DNA of 7,234 nucleotides from Anaerolineae bacterium (GTDB lineage Bacteria > Chloroflexota > Anaerolineae > Anaerolineales > Anaerolineaceae), in assembly GCA_016213455.1 (NCBI GenBank), contig JACRAG010000028.1, positions 1 through 7,234 on the forward strand, written 5' to 3'. The position numbers and the translations under genes are program-made. The notes beneath the pieces were generated by a model, which saw only the letters and a list, made by a program, of their open reading frames with translations, ran no database searches and had not been told where the DNA came from. Shown here piece after piece: positions 1-6,314 of the stretch (its first letter is position 1; each line of letters begins with the position of its first letter).

Positions 1-1506
1 AAACCCGAAATGCCCCAGTAGCTCCACCTGGCTGGACAACAAAACAGCCTGCGCCGGCGGCAGGGTCACCAGCACCGGTTCCAGCATGGACTGGGATGCT
101 GGACGCAGATCGTGGGTGCGCATGAAGCGCTCAAAAAGCACCCGTTCATGCGCGGCGTGCTGGTCGATCAGGTACAAACCGTCTGGACCTTCCGCCACCA
201 GGTAGGTTGCCCCCACCTGCCCTACCAGCCGCAAAATGGGCATCCCGCCACCCGGAAGATCAGCCTGTCCTGGGGCATCCGGCGTGCCCAGCGGGGCAGA
301 CGGTGGAAGCTCTCCTGTTTCATCTTCAACTGCCAGCATGTCAGCAGGAACTACCGGTAGGATTTCGCGCGACATGCCCCAGGCCGGGTCAATCACGCGC
401 CGCGTTTCACCTGACCAGACCTCTGGTGATCCTGCGGAACCCGCCAGGGGTCGCTGCCAGGTGGCAGATGGCGCCGCGGACGGCACAGGAGAATAAGCCA
501 GCAGCGCCCGGCGCACAGCGCGCGAAACGGCGCTGAAGATTACATCCGGCGACCGGAAGCGCACTTCCGCTTTGGCCGGGTGCACATTGACATCCACCTC
601 TTCAGGCGGCACTTCGACGAACAATGCAGCCAATGGATAGCGCCCCACCATCAACAGGGTGTGATACGCTTGCAGCAGGGCTGCGCTCAACGAAGCATCC
701 TGCACCCAGCGTCCATTCACAAAGAAGGTGATCTCGCGGCGGTTGGAACGTGTCAACGCCACAGGGCTGATGAAGCCGTTGACCCGAATACCCGCATCAC
801 TGGAGACGACTTCCAGCATTTGCCGGGCAATTTCCACCCCGTACAGGTTGGCCAACACTTCGCGCCGGTCGCCATTCCCGCTGGTTTGCAGGCTGGGACG
901 ATCATCGTGCTGCAGGTGAAAACGAACATGCGCATATGCCAGCGCATATCGGGTCACCAGTCCATCCATCTGCTGGCGTTCAGTGATGTCGCGTTTAAGG
1001 AATTTCAAGCGGGCCGGCACATTGTAGAAAAGGTCTTCCACCCGTACCTGGGTGCCCACCGGCACACCCACCGGTTCAACCGGATGCATTCGTCCGGCTT
1101 CCACCGTCAACCGACCACCCATCGGGTTGGAGGACGTGCGCGAGGTCAGCGTGAAACGGCTGACTGATGCGATTGACGCCAAGGCTTCACCGCGAAAACC
1201 CAGCGTTCGGATCTGGAACAGGTCTTCTGCGCTGAGCAGCTTACTGGTCGCGTGGCGTGCAACCGCCAACACGATCTCGTCCAACGGGATGCCCATGCCG
1301 TCATCTGTCACTTCAATCAACCGCCGGCCTGCGTCGGCGGTTCGCACGCCAATATGCTGCGCCCCGGCATCCAGAGCGTTTTCCATTAATTCCTTCACCA
1401 CCGATGCAGGTCGTTCGACCACTTCACCAGCGGCAATTTGAGAAGCAACTTCATCCGGCAGGACATGAATTGGCATAAATGCAGCTGCACCGTCCCCATT
1501 CTTCAT
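1..1506 (-). CDS. mutL: DNA mismatch repair protein MutL (C-terminus cut by window edge)
   Basis: MutL couples mismatch recognition by MutS to strand incision. The reading frame is open from the window edge to the start, 502 codons, and the usual family length is about 600-650, so the end is missing. Numbered from the Met at 1476, which aligns with the E. coli start (MPIxVLP), it shows the GHKL ATPase motifs: E29 and N33 in ELMENALDAG, D58 with G60 and G62 in DDGMG, and GFRGEAL at 93-99. NVHPAKAEVRF follows in the transducer domain, then a Pro/Ala-rich linker and the MutL_C domain with DQHAAHERVLFE at about 438-449 (nt 165-130). That fits the DQHAx2Ex4E metal-binding motif of nicking MutL proteins, expected where MutH is absent. 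I chose the ATG at 1506 because a TATAAT box predicts transcription starting about 3 nt upstream of it. The ATG at 1476 is the homology-based alternative; neither has a Shine-Dalgarno sequence. Identity is certain; the start is not. Confidence 0.96.
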   Translation of the reverse strand, partial: MKNGDGAAAFMPIHVLPDEVASQIAAGEVVERPASVVKELMENALDAGAQHIGVRTADAGRRLIEVTDDGMGIPLDEIVLAVARHATSKLLSAEDLFQIRTLGFRGEALASIASVSRFTLTSRTSSNPMGGRLTVEAGRMHPVEPVGVPVGTQVRVEDLFYNVPARLKFLKRDITERQQMDGLVTRYALAYAHVRFHLQHDDRPSLQTSGNGDRREVLANLYGVEIARQMLEVVSSDAGIRVNGFISPVALTRSNRREITFFVNGRWVQDASLSAALLQAYHTLLMVGRYPLAALFVEVPPEEVDVNVHPAKAEVRFRSPDVIFSAVSRAVRRALLAYSPVPSAAPSATWQRPLAGSAGSPEVWSGETRRVIDPAWGMSREILPVVPADMLAVEDETGELPPSAPLGTPDAPGQADLPGGGMPILRLVGQVGATYLVAEGPDGLYLIDQHAAHERVLFERFMRTHDLRPASQSMLEPVLVTLPPAQAVLLSSQVELLGHFGF

Positions 1507-1511
1507 TGTAG

Positions 1512-1534
1512 CGGGATTATACCCGAATCGATTC
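1512..1534. promoter_or_regulatory. Two adjoining dyads over the mutL promoter (possible operator)
   Basis: CGGG-ATTATA-CCCG at 1512-1525 places the mutL -10 box exactly between its arms. The perfect 10-bp palindrome GAATCGATTC follows at 1525-1534, inside the -35/-10 spacer region. Such symmetry over a promoter could be a repressor site. The arms are short enough to arise by chance, and I match neither to a known operator. It does not fit the Gram-positive LexA box pattern GAAC-N4-GTTC. Confidence 0.3.
1516..1521 (-). promoter_or_regulatory. mutL -10 box (TATAAT), near-leaderless start
   Basis: On the minus strand a perfect TATAAT runs 1521 to 1516. Its spacing predicts transcription from about 1509, only 3 nt before the ATG at 1506. 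No convincing -35 hexamer lies 16-18 bp upstream. The box is flanked by a 4-bp inverted repeat (CGGG at 1512-1515, CCCG at 1522-1525). Confidence 0.6.
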
Positions 1535-1622
1535 TGCGCCGCATCATACCCAGGTCACATTCGGAGGCACATCTAGCCGGATATGCCCCCAGCAAGTCGC
1601 CAGGCAAAGGCTTTGGATCGAG

Positions 1623-1628
1623 TATAAT
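1623..1628 (+). promoter_or_regulatory. -10 box (TATAAT) for the nucleotidase unit, near-leaderless
   Basis: A perfect TATAAT predicts transcription from about 1635, 3 nt before the ATG at 1638. That gives a virtually leaderless mRNA, the same geometry as mutL on the opposite strand. There is no Shine-Dalgarno sequence before the ATG and no good -35 hexamer. Confidence 0.6.
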
Positions 1629-1637
1629 TTTCTATCT

Positions 1638-2294
1638 ATGCCATACACAACTCTTTTCGTCGATCTGGACGACACCCTTTATCCGTCGGAAAGTGGCGTC
1701 TGGGATGCCATCGGAGAGCGCATCGATCGCTACATTCAGGAGCGTCTGCATGTACCCGCCGACGAAGTGGTCGCGCTGCGGGAAAGGCTGTATCACACCT
1801 ACGGCACCACCCTGCGCGGCCTGGTGGCAACCCGTGGGATCGATGCGCAGGATTATCTGGAATATGTGCACGATGTGCCACTCCAACAAATGCTCCGACC
1901 CGATCCCCGGCTGCGACCACTGCTGACACGCTACCCGCTTCGCAAGGTAATCCTCACCAACGCCGACACCGCACATGCCAGGCGTGTCCTCGCGGTATTG
2001 GACCTGGAAGGGGTATTCGACCAGATCATCGACGTGATGGCTGTATCACCATACTGCAAGCCCATGCCTGAAGCCTACCGCAAGGCGTTGGACCTGGCGG
2101 GTGAACCGGACCCTGCGCGCTGCATCTTCGTAGATGACGCCGTGCACAACCTCAAACCCGCCGGTGAGTTGGGCATGTTCACCATCCGCGTGGGCGGCCC
2201 CATCGCCAATCACTGCTGCCACGCCAGCATCGCCTCCCTGCACGAGCTTGCCCCGATTCTGGATCCCCTGATCTTCCGCCAGGAGCGCGCATGA
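1638..2294 (+). CDS. HAD-superfamily pyrimidine 5'-nucleotidase (SDT1/PHM8-like)
   Basis: This 218-residue protein has all four HAD phosphatase motifs. Motif I is FVDLDDTLYP, with D9 the phospho-Asp nucleophile and D11 the general acid/base. Motif II is LTNAD (T107), motif III is K141 in CKPMPEAY, and motif IV is FVDDAVHNL (D166, D167). The helical cap with GTTLRGL, the phrase TNADxAHARRVL and the LxPDPRLRxLL stretch match the pyrimidine 5'-nucleotidase branch known from yeast SDT1/PHM8 and from plants. Such enzymes dephosphorylate UMP/CMP and related nucleotides in the cytoplasm; the substrate here is inferred. The ATG at 1638 sits directly before the conserved N-terminus and behind a TATAAT box, so the start is well placed for leaderless translation. 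It overlaps the next gene by ATGA, so the two are probably co-transcribed. It is divergent from mutL. Confidence 0.9.
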   Translation: MPYTTLFVDLDDTLYPSESGVWDAIGERIDRYIQERLHVPADEVVALRERLYHTYGTTLRGLVATRGIDAQDYLEYVHDVPLQQMLRPDPRLRPLLTRYPLRKVILTNADTAHARRVLAVLDLEGVFDQIIDVMAVSPYCKPMPEAYRKALDLAGEPDPARCIFVDDAVHNLKPAGELGMFTIRVGGPIANHCCHASIASLHELAPILDPLIFRQERA

Positions 2295-2536
2295 ACTGGA
2301 GTGAAATCACCTTGTTGGGATGGTGTGGCATTGGTGCGATCCTGTTTATCTTCGTGTCCATCAACATCTGGTTGATCGGCCTCTTACGCAGACCGCCCCA
2401 GGCGCTGAAGCGTCCCGACCCCAACCGCTCCGCCGTCAAACAGGTATGGGATGCCGTGCGTAATCCCTACGCGCGGGAAGATAGTCAGCTTTCGGAGCTT
2501 TCAAAACGGGTCGAAAAATTCAAAAAAGACGATTGA
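2291..2536 (+). CDS. Small single-span membrane protein, unknown function
   Basis: This 81-residue protein has no motif I recognise. Residues about 6-31 form one hydrophobic segment (LLGWCGIGAILFIFVSINIWLIGLL), followed at once by a basic patch (RRPPQALKRP). That predicts a short N-terminus outside and a cytoplasmic tail. The tail is polar and ends in a charged, probably helical stretch (QLSELSKRVEKFKKDD). The start is supported by AGGAG at 2281-2285, 5 nt before the ATG, and by the ATGA overlap with the nucleotidase stop, which suggests translational coupling. A real gene is likely because of the clean Shine-Dalgarno sequence, the overlap and the membrane topology. A functional link to the nucleotidase is only suggested by position. 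Confidence 0.75.
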   Translation: MNWSEITLLGWCGIGAILFIFVSINIWLIGLLRRPPQALKRPDPNRSAVKQVWDAVRNPYAREDSQLSELSKRVEKFKKDD

Positions 2537-2537
2537 G

Positions 2538-2557
2538 ACCTTGCATAAGGTTTGATT
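2538..2557 (+). terminator. Weak possible terminator after the small membrane protein
   Basis: ACCTT (2538-2542) and AAGGT (2547-2551) can form a 5-bp stem with a GCAT loop. It begins one base after the stop codon and is followed by a short T-rich run interrupted by GA. The stem is short and only partly GC, so it may not terminate efficiently. Confidence 0.25.
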
Positions 2558-2585
2558 TGCGATTCATGCCAGATTAACCAAGCTG

Positions 2586-2594
2586 TGATATTCT
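2586..2594 (+). promoter_or_regulatory. Possible extended -10 promoter for the S41 protease
   Basis: TGATATTCT carries a TGn extension and a TATTCT hexamer (4 of 6 to consensus). It predicts transcription from about 2601 and a leader of about 28 nt. No good -35 element is seen. This is the most plausible promoter in the gap, but it is weak. Confidence 0.3.
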
Positions 2595-2615
2595 GAGCAA
2601 GAGTAATTAATGGAT

Positions 2616-2621
2616 GAGGAG
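2616..2621 (+). promoter_or_regulatory. Ribosome binding site fixing the S41 protease start
   Basis: GAGGAG lies 7 nt before the ATG at 2629, which makes that ATG the likely start. The upstream in-frame ATG at 2614 would add MRSKG and overlaps this site. Confidence 0.75.
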
Positions 2622-2628
2622 TAAGGGT

Positions 2629-3894
2629 ATGAACAAAACTGTGAAGATCGTTCTGGGGGTTTTCATCGCCCTCCTGTTACTGGCAGGAACCTTTTCTGGC
2701 GGCATGATTGTGGGCTGGCTGCTCCCGGATCGAGCTGTGGCTGCTGCTCCAGCCCTGGGCGATGCCATTTCCGCGGACTCCGGTATCACATCCGATAGCG
2801 GACAATCTGCAACGCCAGGAAATTTGGAAACCCTGTTTAAACCTTTCTGGGAGACCTGGCAGATCGTCCATGATCAGTATGTGGACCAACCCGTGGACGA
2901 TGTGGCCTTGATGCGCGGCGCCATCAGCGGTATGTTGGAAGCCCTTGGCGACCAGCACACCTCTTACATGGACCCCGACCAGTACCGCCAGGCCAACATG
3001 CCCATGGACGGCGAATATGAAGGTATTGGCGCCTGGGTGGACACCACCGGCGATTATGTGAAGATCGTCAGCCCCATGCCCAATTCCCCGGCAGAAGCGG
3101 CTGGACTGAAGGCCAATGATGTCATCACCAAAGTCGATGGTGAAGATATGCTCGGCATCGATGGCAACCTGGTTCTGCGGCGCATCTTGGGCCCCGCCGG
3201 CACGGATGTGACCCTCACACTCCTGCGGGAGGGCACCCAGGAGCCCTTTGATGTCACCATCACCCGCGCCAAGATCGTCATGTCCTCCGTGGAAGGTAAA
3301 ATGCTGGAAGGCGACATCGCCTATGTTCAGATTTTCACCTTTGGTGAGAAAACCACCAGCGAACTGCGCAAAACCCTGAGTGACCTGATGGCGCAGAACC
3401 CCAAGGGCATGGTCGTTGACTTGCGCAACAACGGCGGCGGATACCTGCAAACCGCAATCGAAGTTGTCTCGCAGTTTGTGGATAAAGGCGTGGTCATGTA
3501 CGAAGAATATGGCGATGGTCAGCGCAAGGAATTCAAAGCCATGCCCGGCGGACTGGCAACCAAAATTCCGCTGGTGGTCCTGATCAACGAAGGCACTGCC
3601 TCGGCATCTGAAATCACCGCCGGCGCCATCCAGGATTTCGGGCGCGGGCAACTGGTGGGTGTCACATCCTACGGCAAGGGCTCCGTGCAGAACTGGATTC
3701 CCCTGGCGGACGATCAGGGCGCGGTGCGCGTGACCATTGCGCGCTGGCTGACCCCCAATGAACGCCAGATTCATGGGGTTGGGCTGACCCCGGATGTGAC
3801 CGTCGAATTGACGGAAGAAGATATTACCGCCAATCAAGACCCGCAGCTTGACAAAGCCGTGGAAATTCTAACCAACAGCGCCACTCAACCTTGA
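2629..3894 (+). CDS. S41 carboxy-terminal processing protease (CtpA/Prc family)
   Basis: This is a 421-residue membrane-tethered or exported serine protease. Residues about 7-30 are a hydrophobic signal or anchor (VLGVFIALLLLAG...GGMIVGWLL), followed by an Ala-rich stretch and a Ser/Gly/Thr linker. A helical N-terminal region contains GDQHTSYMDP. The PDZ domain covers about 128-215 (YEGIGAWV, SPAEAAGLKANDVITKVDG). The catalytic domain has DLRNNGGGYLQTA, then EGTASASEI with nucleophile S325, then SYGKGSVQ with K350. The 25-residue spacing equals that of the Ser-Lys dyad in this family. Such enzymes trim C-termini of envelope or secreted proteins; the substrate here is unknown. I chose the ATG at 2629 because GAGGAG lies at 2616-2621 with a 7-nt spacer. 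The in-frame ATG at 2614 overlaps that site and has none of its own. An intrinsic terminator follows, so the gene is probably monocistronic. Confidence 0.95.
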   Translation: MNKTVKIVLGVFIALLLLAGTFSGGMIVGWLLPDRAVAAAPALGDAISADSGITSDSGQSATPGNLETLFKPFWETWQIVHDQYVDQPVDDVALMRGAISGMLEALGDQHTSYMDPDQYRQANMPMDGEYEGIGAWVDTTGDYVKIVSPMPNSPAEAAGLKANDVITKVDGEDMLGIDGNLVLRRILGPAGTDVTLTLLREGTQEPFDVTITRAKIVMSSVEGKMLEGDIAYVQIFTFGEKTTSELRKTLSDLMAQNPKGMVVDLRNNGGGYLQTAIEVVSQFVDKGVVMYEEYGDGQRKEFKAMPGGLATKIPLVVLINEGTASASEITAGAIQDFGRGQLVGVTSYGKGSVQNWIPLADDQGAVRVTIARWLTPNERQIHGVGLTPDVTVELTEEDITANQDPQLDKAVEILTNSATQP

Positions 3895-3914
3895 GTTTTG
3901 TCCTGCAAGTTAAT

Positions 3915-3957
3915 GGGCTGCCGGCCAAATGGCTGGGCAGCCCTTTTTTTATTTTTT
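3915..3957 (+). terminator. Strong Rho-independent terminator of the S41 protease gene
   Basis: GGGCTGCC (3915-3922) pairs with GGCAGCCC (3936-3943) in an 8-bp stem. The stem can extend past a bulged G through a wobble pair and GCC/GGC to an AAAT loop. It is followed at once by seven Ts (3944-3950), an A and six more Ts. It begins 20 nt after the stop codon. Confidence 0.93.
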
Positions 3958-3967
3958 GTTATGCCCT

Positions 3968-3973
3968 TATAAT
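3968..3973 (+). promoter_or_regulatory. -10 box (TATAAT) giving a fully leaderless GTG start
   Basis: TATAAT ends 6 nt before the GTG at 3980, so transcription should begin at or within a base of the start codon. There is no Shine-Dalgarno sequence. The -35 position falls in the T tract of the preceding terminator and shows no TTGACA-like hexamer. Confidence 0.6.
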
Positions 3974-3979
3974 TAACCC

Positions 3980-5005
3980 GTGCGGAAATTCATCATCACC
4001 CTCATCTTCCTGCTGGCTGTTCTGTTTATCATCGCGCGCTTCACCGAGATGCAAGATGTTGGCGCAGTTTTGAGTGAAGGCAATTTGTGGTACATCGGCC
4101 TGGCTGTGCTGGTTCTGCTGGTCTGGATCATCAATCTCGGGTACACCTACACCTCCATTTTTCGGGTCATCGATGTGCAGGTCAAACCGCTTTACATGGC
4201 GCGGGTCGCCGTAGCTGCCTACTTCATTTCCATAATCGCACCCTCCGCCGGTTTGAGCGGCGCGGCTTATCTGCTGGCAGACGCGCGCAACCAGGGCCGT
4301 TCGGCAGGCCGCACCGCCGTCGCCGGGGTGCTGTATGTAATGCTGGAGTACATCGCTACGTTGGTGGTGTTGACTTTTGGCCTGGGTGAAATGGCCCGCC
4401 GCAACAACCTGCACTGGACCGAAGTCACCGCGTCCATGATCTTGCTGGCTGGTGCCTTGGGCGTGGGCGTTTTGCTTTACCTGGGCATGAAATCCGCCAC
4501 CTTGCTTGCCAGAGTTCTTTCCTGGTCCGCCCGCACCATCAACCGCATCGTAAGGCCTTTCATCCACCACGATTACCTCTCTGAAGCTCGCGCATACTCC
4601 TTTTCCTTGGAAGCAGCCGAAGGGATTGGAATGCTGAAGCAAAATCCCAGCCTGGTCTGGCGTCCGATCTTTCACGCCCTGGTGAACAAAGCCCTGCTCA
4701 TGGTCATTCTCACTCTGACTTTTTTGGCATTCAACGTGCCCTTCACCATGGAAATCGTCATCGCCGGCTTTTCCATCGCCTATCTCTTCTTAATCGTTTC
4801 ACCCACACCGGGCGGCATCGGCATCGTCGAGGGCGTGCTGACGGTTGCTCTGGGCTCGCTCAAGGTTCCAATCGAAGCCGCCGCTGTAATCACCCTGGCC
4901 TTTCGCGGCATCACCTATTGGCTGCCGCTTTTCATCGGAATGATATCTTTCCGCACGTTACACCGCTCATCAGGCGGCATGAGCCAGACTGAAACGCATC
5001 TGTAA
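3980..5005 (+). CDS. Multi-span membrane protein, LPG-synthase TM / UPF0104 (YbhN-like) family
   Basis: This is a 341-residue, very hydrophobic protein with about eight or nine membrane spans. Examples are residues about 3-20, 36-55, 77-97, 113-135, 151-168 and 230-248, with three more up to about 325. The family hallmark is SPTPGGIGIVEG at 274-285; its PxPGGxGxxE core is typical of the flippase-like membrane domain seen in MprF and in stand-alone UPF0104 proteins. Further family-like features are the early APSAGLSGAAYL and a late hydrophobic segment with FRGITYWLPL. There is no C-terminal GNAT-like lysyl-transferase domain, so lysyl-lipid synthesis is not expected. Transport or flipping of a lipid or isoprenoid-linked substrate is an inference from the family. 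The start is GTG, placed by a TATAAT box 6 nt upstream; the next Met (residue 24) would remove the first span. It stands alone between a terminator and the next promoter. Confidence 0.87.
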   Translation: MRKFIITLIFLLAVLFIIARFTEMQDVGAVLSEGNLWYIGLAVLVLLVWIINLGYTYTSIFRVIDVQVKPLYMARVAVAAYFISIIAPSAGLSGAAYLLADARNQGRSAGRTAVAGVLYVMLEYIATLVVLTFGLGEMARRNNLHWTEVTASMILLAGALGVGVLLYLGMKSATLLARVLSWSARTINRIVRPFIHHDYLSEARAYSFSLEAAEGIGMLKQNPSLVWRPIFHALVNKALLMVILTLTFLAFNVPFTMEIVIAGFSIAYLFLIVSPTPGGIGIVEGVLTVALGSLKVPIEAAAVITLAFRGITYWLPLFIGMISFRTLHRSSGGMSQTETHL

Positions 5006-5035
5006 TCCTTTCTGGAAATTTCCGGCAAATTCTGC

Positions 5036-5064
5036 TTGTCCCGACTTTGACTTTATGCTAGACT
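5036..5064 (+). promoter_or_regulatory. Sigma-70-type promoter with extended -10 for the receiver-ATPase/sirtuin unit
   Basis: TTGTCC (5036-5041, 4 of 6) and TAGACT (5059-5064, 4 of 6) are 17 bp apart, with TGC directly before the -10. Transcription should begin near 5071, leaving a leader of about 94 nt before the ATG at 5165. Confidence 0.5.
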
Positions 5065-5072
5065 TTTGAAAA

Positions 5073-5096
5073 GGCATGTGTCGATACACGCATGCC
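5073..5096 (+). repeat. Inverted repeat / hairpin at the 5' end of the predicted leader
   Basis: GGCATGTGT (5073-5081) can pair with ACGCATGCC (5088-5096) over 9 bp, including one G-U wobble, around a 6-nt CGATAC loop. No T tract follows, so it is not a terminator. It lies just downstream of the predicted transcription start and could be a 5' stabilising RNA stem or, as DNA, an operator. Confidence 0.5.
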
Positions 5097-5164
5097 AGTT
5101 CAATGATGCCTGCGCGGAATGAGAAAATTACTTCGTCTCCCGCGTTTGAAAGAGAGGGGAAGAA

Positions 5165-6310
5165 ATGGCCGAAAAGATCCTGATCGTTGACGACGACGTC
5201 CAGACGTTGCGCATGGTAGGTGTCATGCTCGAACGCCAGGGGTATAAAATCCTGGCTGCCAGCAATGGGACGCAGGCCATCACCATGGCACGCAGTGAAC
5301 ATCCGGATCTGATTCTGCTGGATGTGATGATGCCGGATGTGGATGGTTTTTCAGTGGCGCGCACACTGCGCAAAGAAACAGAAACAGCCGACATTCCCAT
5401 CCTCATGTTCACCGCTCGCGCGCAGGTGGAAGACAAAATTGCCGGATATGAAGCCGGAGTCGACGATTACCTCACTAAACCCATCCACCCTGCGGAATTG
5501 ACCGCGCACATGCGCGCCATTCTCTCACGCGCTAAAACGCGCAACGGGACGCCCGCAGAACGCGGTTATACCATCGGAGTAATCGGCGCCAAAGGCGGTC
5601 TGGGTGTATCCTCGCTGACGTTGAATCTCGCCATTAACTATTATCAAAACACCAAGCAAGAAGTCATCGCCGCCGAATTGCGCCCGGGTCAGGGCAGTTG
5701 GAGCACCGAACTGGGCCTGAATTCACAGGAAGGCCTGAACAACCTGCTGCGCATGAACACCGGTGATGTGAATACGGCTTCGATCAGCAATGAGCTGGTG
5801 CGTGTTCCCTACGGCATTCGCTTACTTCTGGCTTCGCCTAATGCGCGGGATGTAAACCTGATGCGGAATTCCCGGAACATGGAAGCCATTGTGGACAACC
5901 TCTCTCTCATGGCCAAATTGACCCTACTTGACATCGGCATCAACACACACATGGCCCTGGATGAGATCTTAAATCTGTGCAAGGAAGTCCTCGTCGTCAC
6001 CGAGCCCTTCCCCGGCACGATTAACCGCACACGCCTGTTGATCGAAGACTTGAAACAACGCGGTTTCGGCAAAGATAAACTGTTGACCCTGGTGATCATG
6101 AACCGCATCCGCGCCGACGTACAGCTTTCGGTCACTCAGGTGCAGGAAGCCCTGGGTATGCCGGTTTCACAGGTCATTCCACCCGCCCCGGAAGTCTCCT
6201 TCCAGGCAGCCACCCGCAACTTACCCATGATACAGGTTCAAATTGGCGGTATGCTCAGCTTACAATACGGCAGGCTGGCGGAGGCCATCGCAGAACGCGT
6301 GACAGGATAA
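5165..6310 (+). CDS. Response-regulator receiver fused to a CpaE/TadZ-like MinD/ParA-family ATPase domain
   Basis: Residues 1-120 are a complete receiver domain: acidic D10/D11, phospho-acceptor D53 in LILLDVMMPDVDGF, T83 and K105 in LTKP. After a short linker, residues about 135-381 form a P-loop fold like CpaE/TadZ, which place pilus or secretion machinery at the pole in Tad systems. The deviant Walker A reads AKGGLGVSSL. K143 is kept, but the usual second Lys before S/T is V148, as is common in TadZ-type atypical ATPases. The switch-like position is E171 in AAELRPGQG rather than Asp, and Walker B has LTLLDIG with D256. ATP binding or hydrolysis may be weak or lost. There is no DNA-binding output domain. 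GAGAGGGGA before the ATG gives a clear Shine-Dalgarno sequence. The sirtuin starts 4 bp after its stop. No tad, cpa or flagellar gene is in the window, so the target is unknown. Confidence 0.88.
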   Translation: MAEKILIVDDDVQTLRMVGVMLERQGYKILAASNGTQAITMARSEHPDLILLDVMMPDVDGFSVARTLRKETETADIPILMFTARAQVEDKIAGYEAGVDDYLTKPIHPAELTAHMRAILSRAKTRNGTPAERGYTIGVIGAKGGLGVSSLTLNLAINYYQNTKQEVIAAELRPGQGSWSTELGLNSQEGLNNLLRMNTGDVNTASISNELVRVPYGIRLLLASPNARDVNLMRNSRNMEAIVDNLSLMAKLTLLDIGINTHMALDEILNLCKEVLVVTEPFPGTINRTRLLIEDLKQRGFGKDKLLTLVIMNRIRADVQLSVTQVQEALGMPVSQVIPPAPEVSFQAATRNLPMIQVQIGGMLSLQYGRLAEAIAERVTG

Positions 6311-6314
6311 ACCT

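Noticed and set aside
580..1167. 195-codon open frame on the plus strand
   Set aside because: It is antisense to conserved MutL sequence, including the NVHPAK region, and resembles no family I know.
1525..1534. GAATCGATTC considered as a LexA (SOS) box
   Set aside because: It lacks the GAAC-N4-GTTC spacing of the Gram-positive-type box and the CTGT-N8-ACAG pattern of the E. coli type.
2614..2616. Upstream in-frame ATG of the S41 protease
   Set aside because: No Shine-Dalgarno sequence precedes it. It overlaps the strong GAGGAG that serves the ATG at 2629.
2677..3837. Long 386-codon open frame on the minus strand
   Set aside because: It lies wholly antisense to the S41 protease, whose motifs are unmistakable. 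The His/Gly/Ala/Val-rich translation looks like a codon-bias shadow with no recognisable domain.
3959..4675. 238-codon open frame on the minus strand
   Set aside because: It is antisense to the UPF0104 membrane protein, rich in Gln, His and Gly, and without motifs.
5012..5025. Palindrome around GGAAATTTCC after the UPF0104 gene, considered as a terminator
   Set aside because: It has no loop to form a proper RNA hairpin and no T tract follows. It is AT-rich at the centre and may be chance.
5047..5052. TTGACT considered as a -35 box
   Set aside because: No -10-like hexamer lies 16-18 bp downstream. The TAGACT box is only 6 bp away and pairs better with TTGTCC at 5036.
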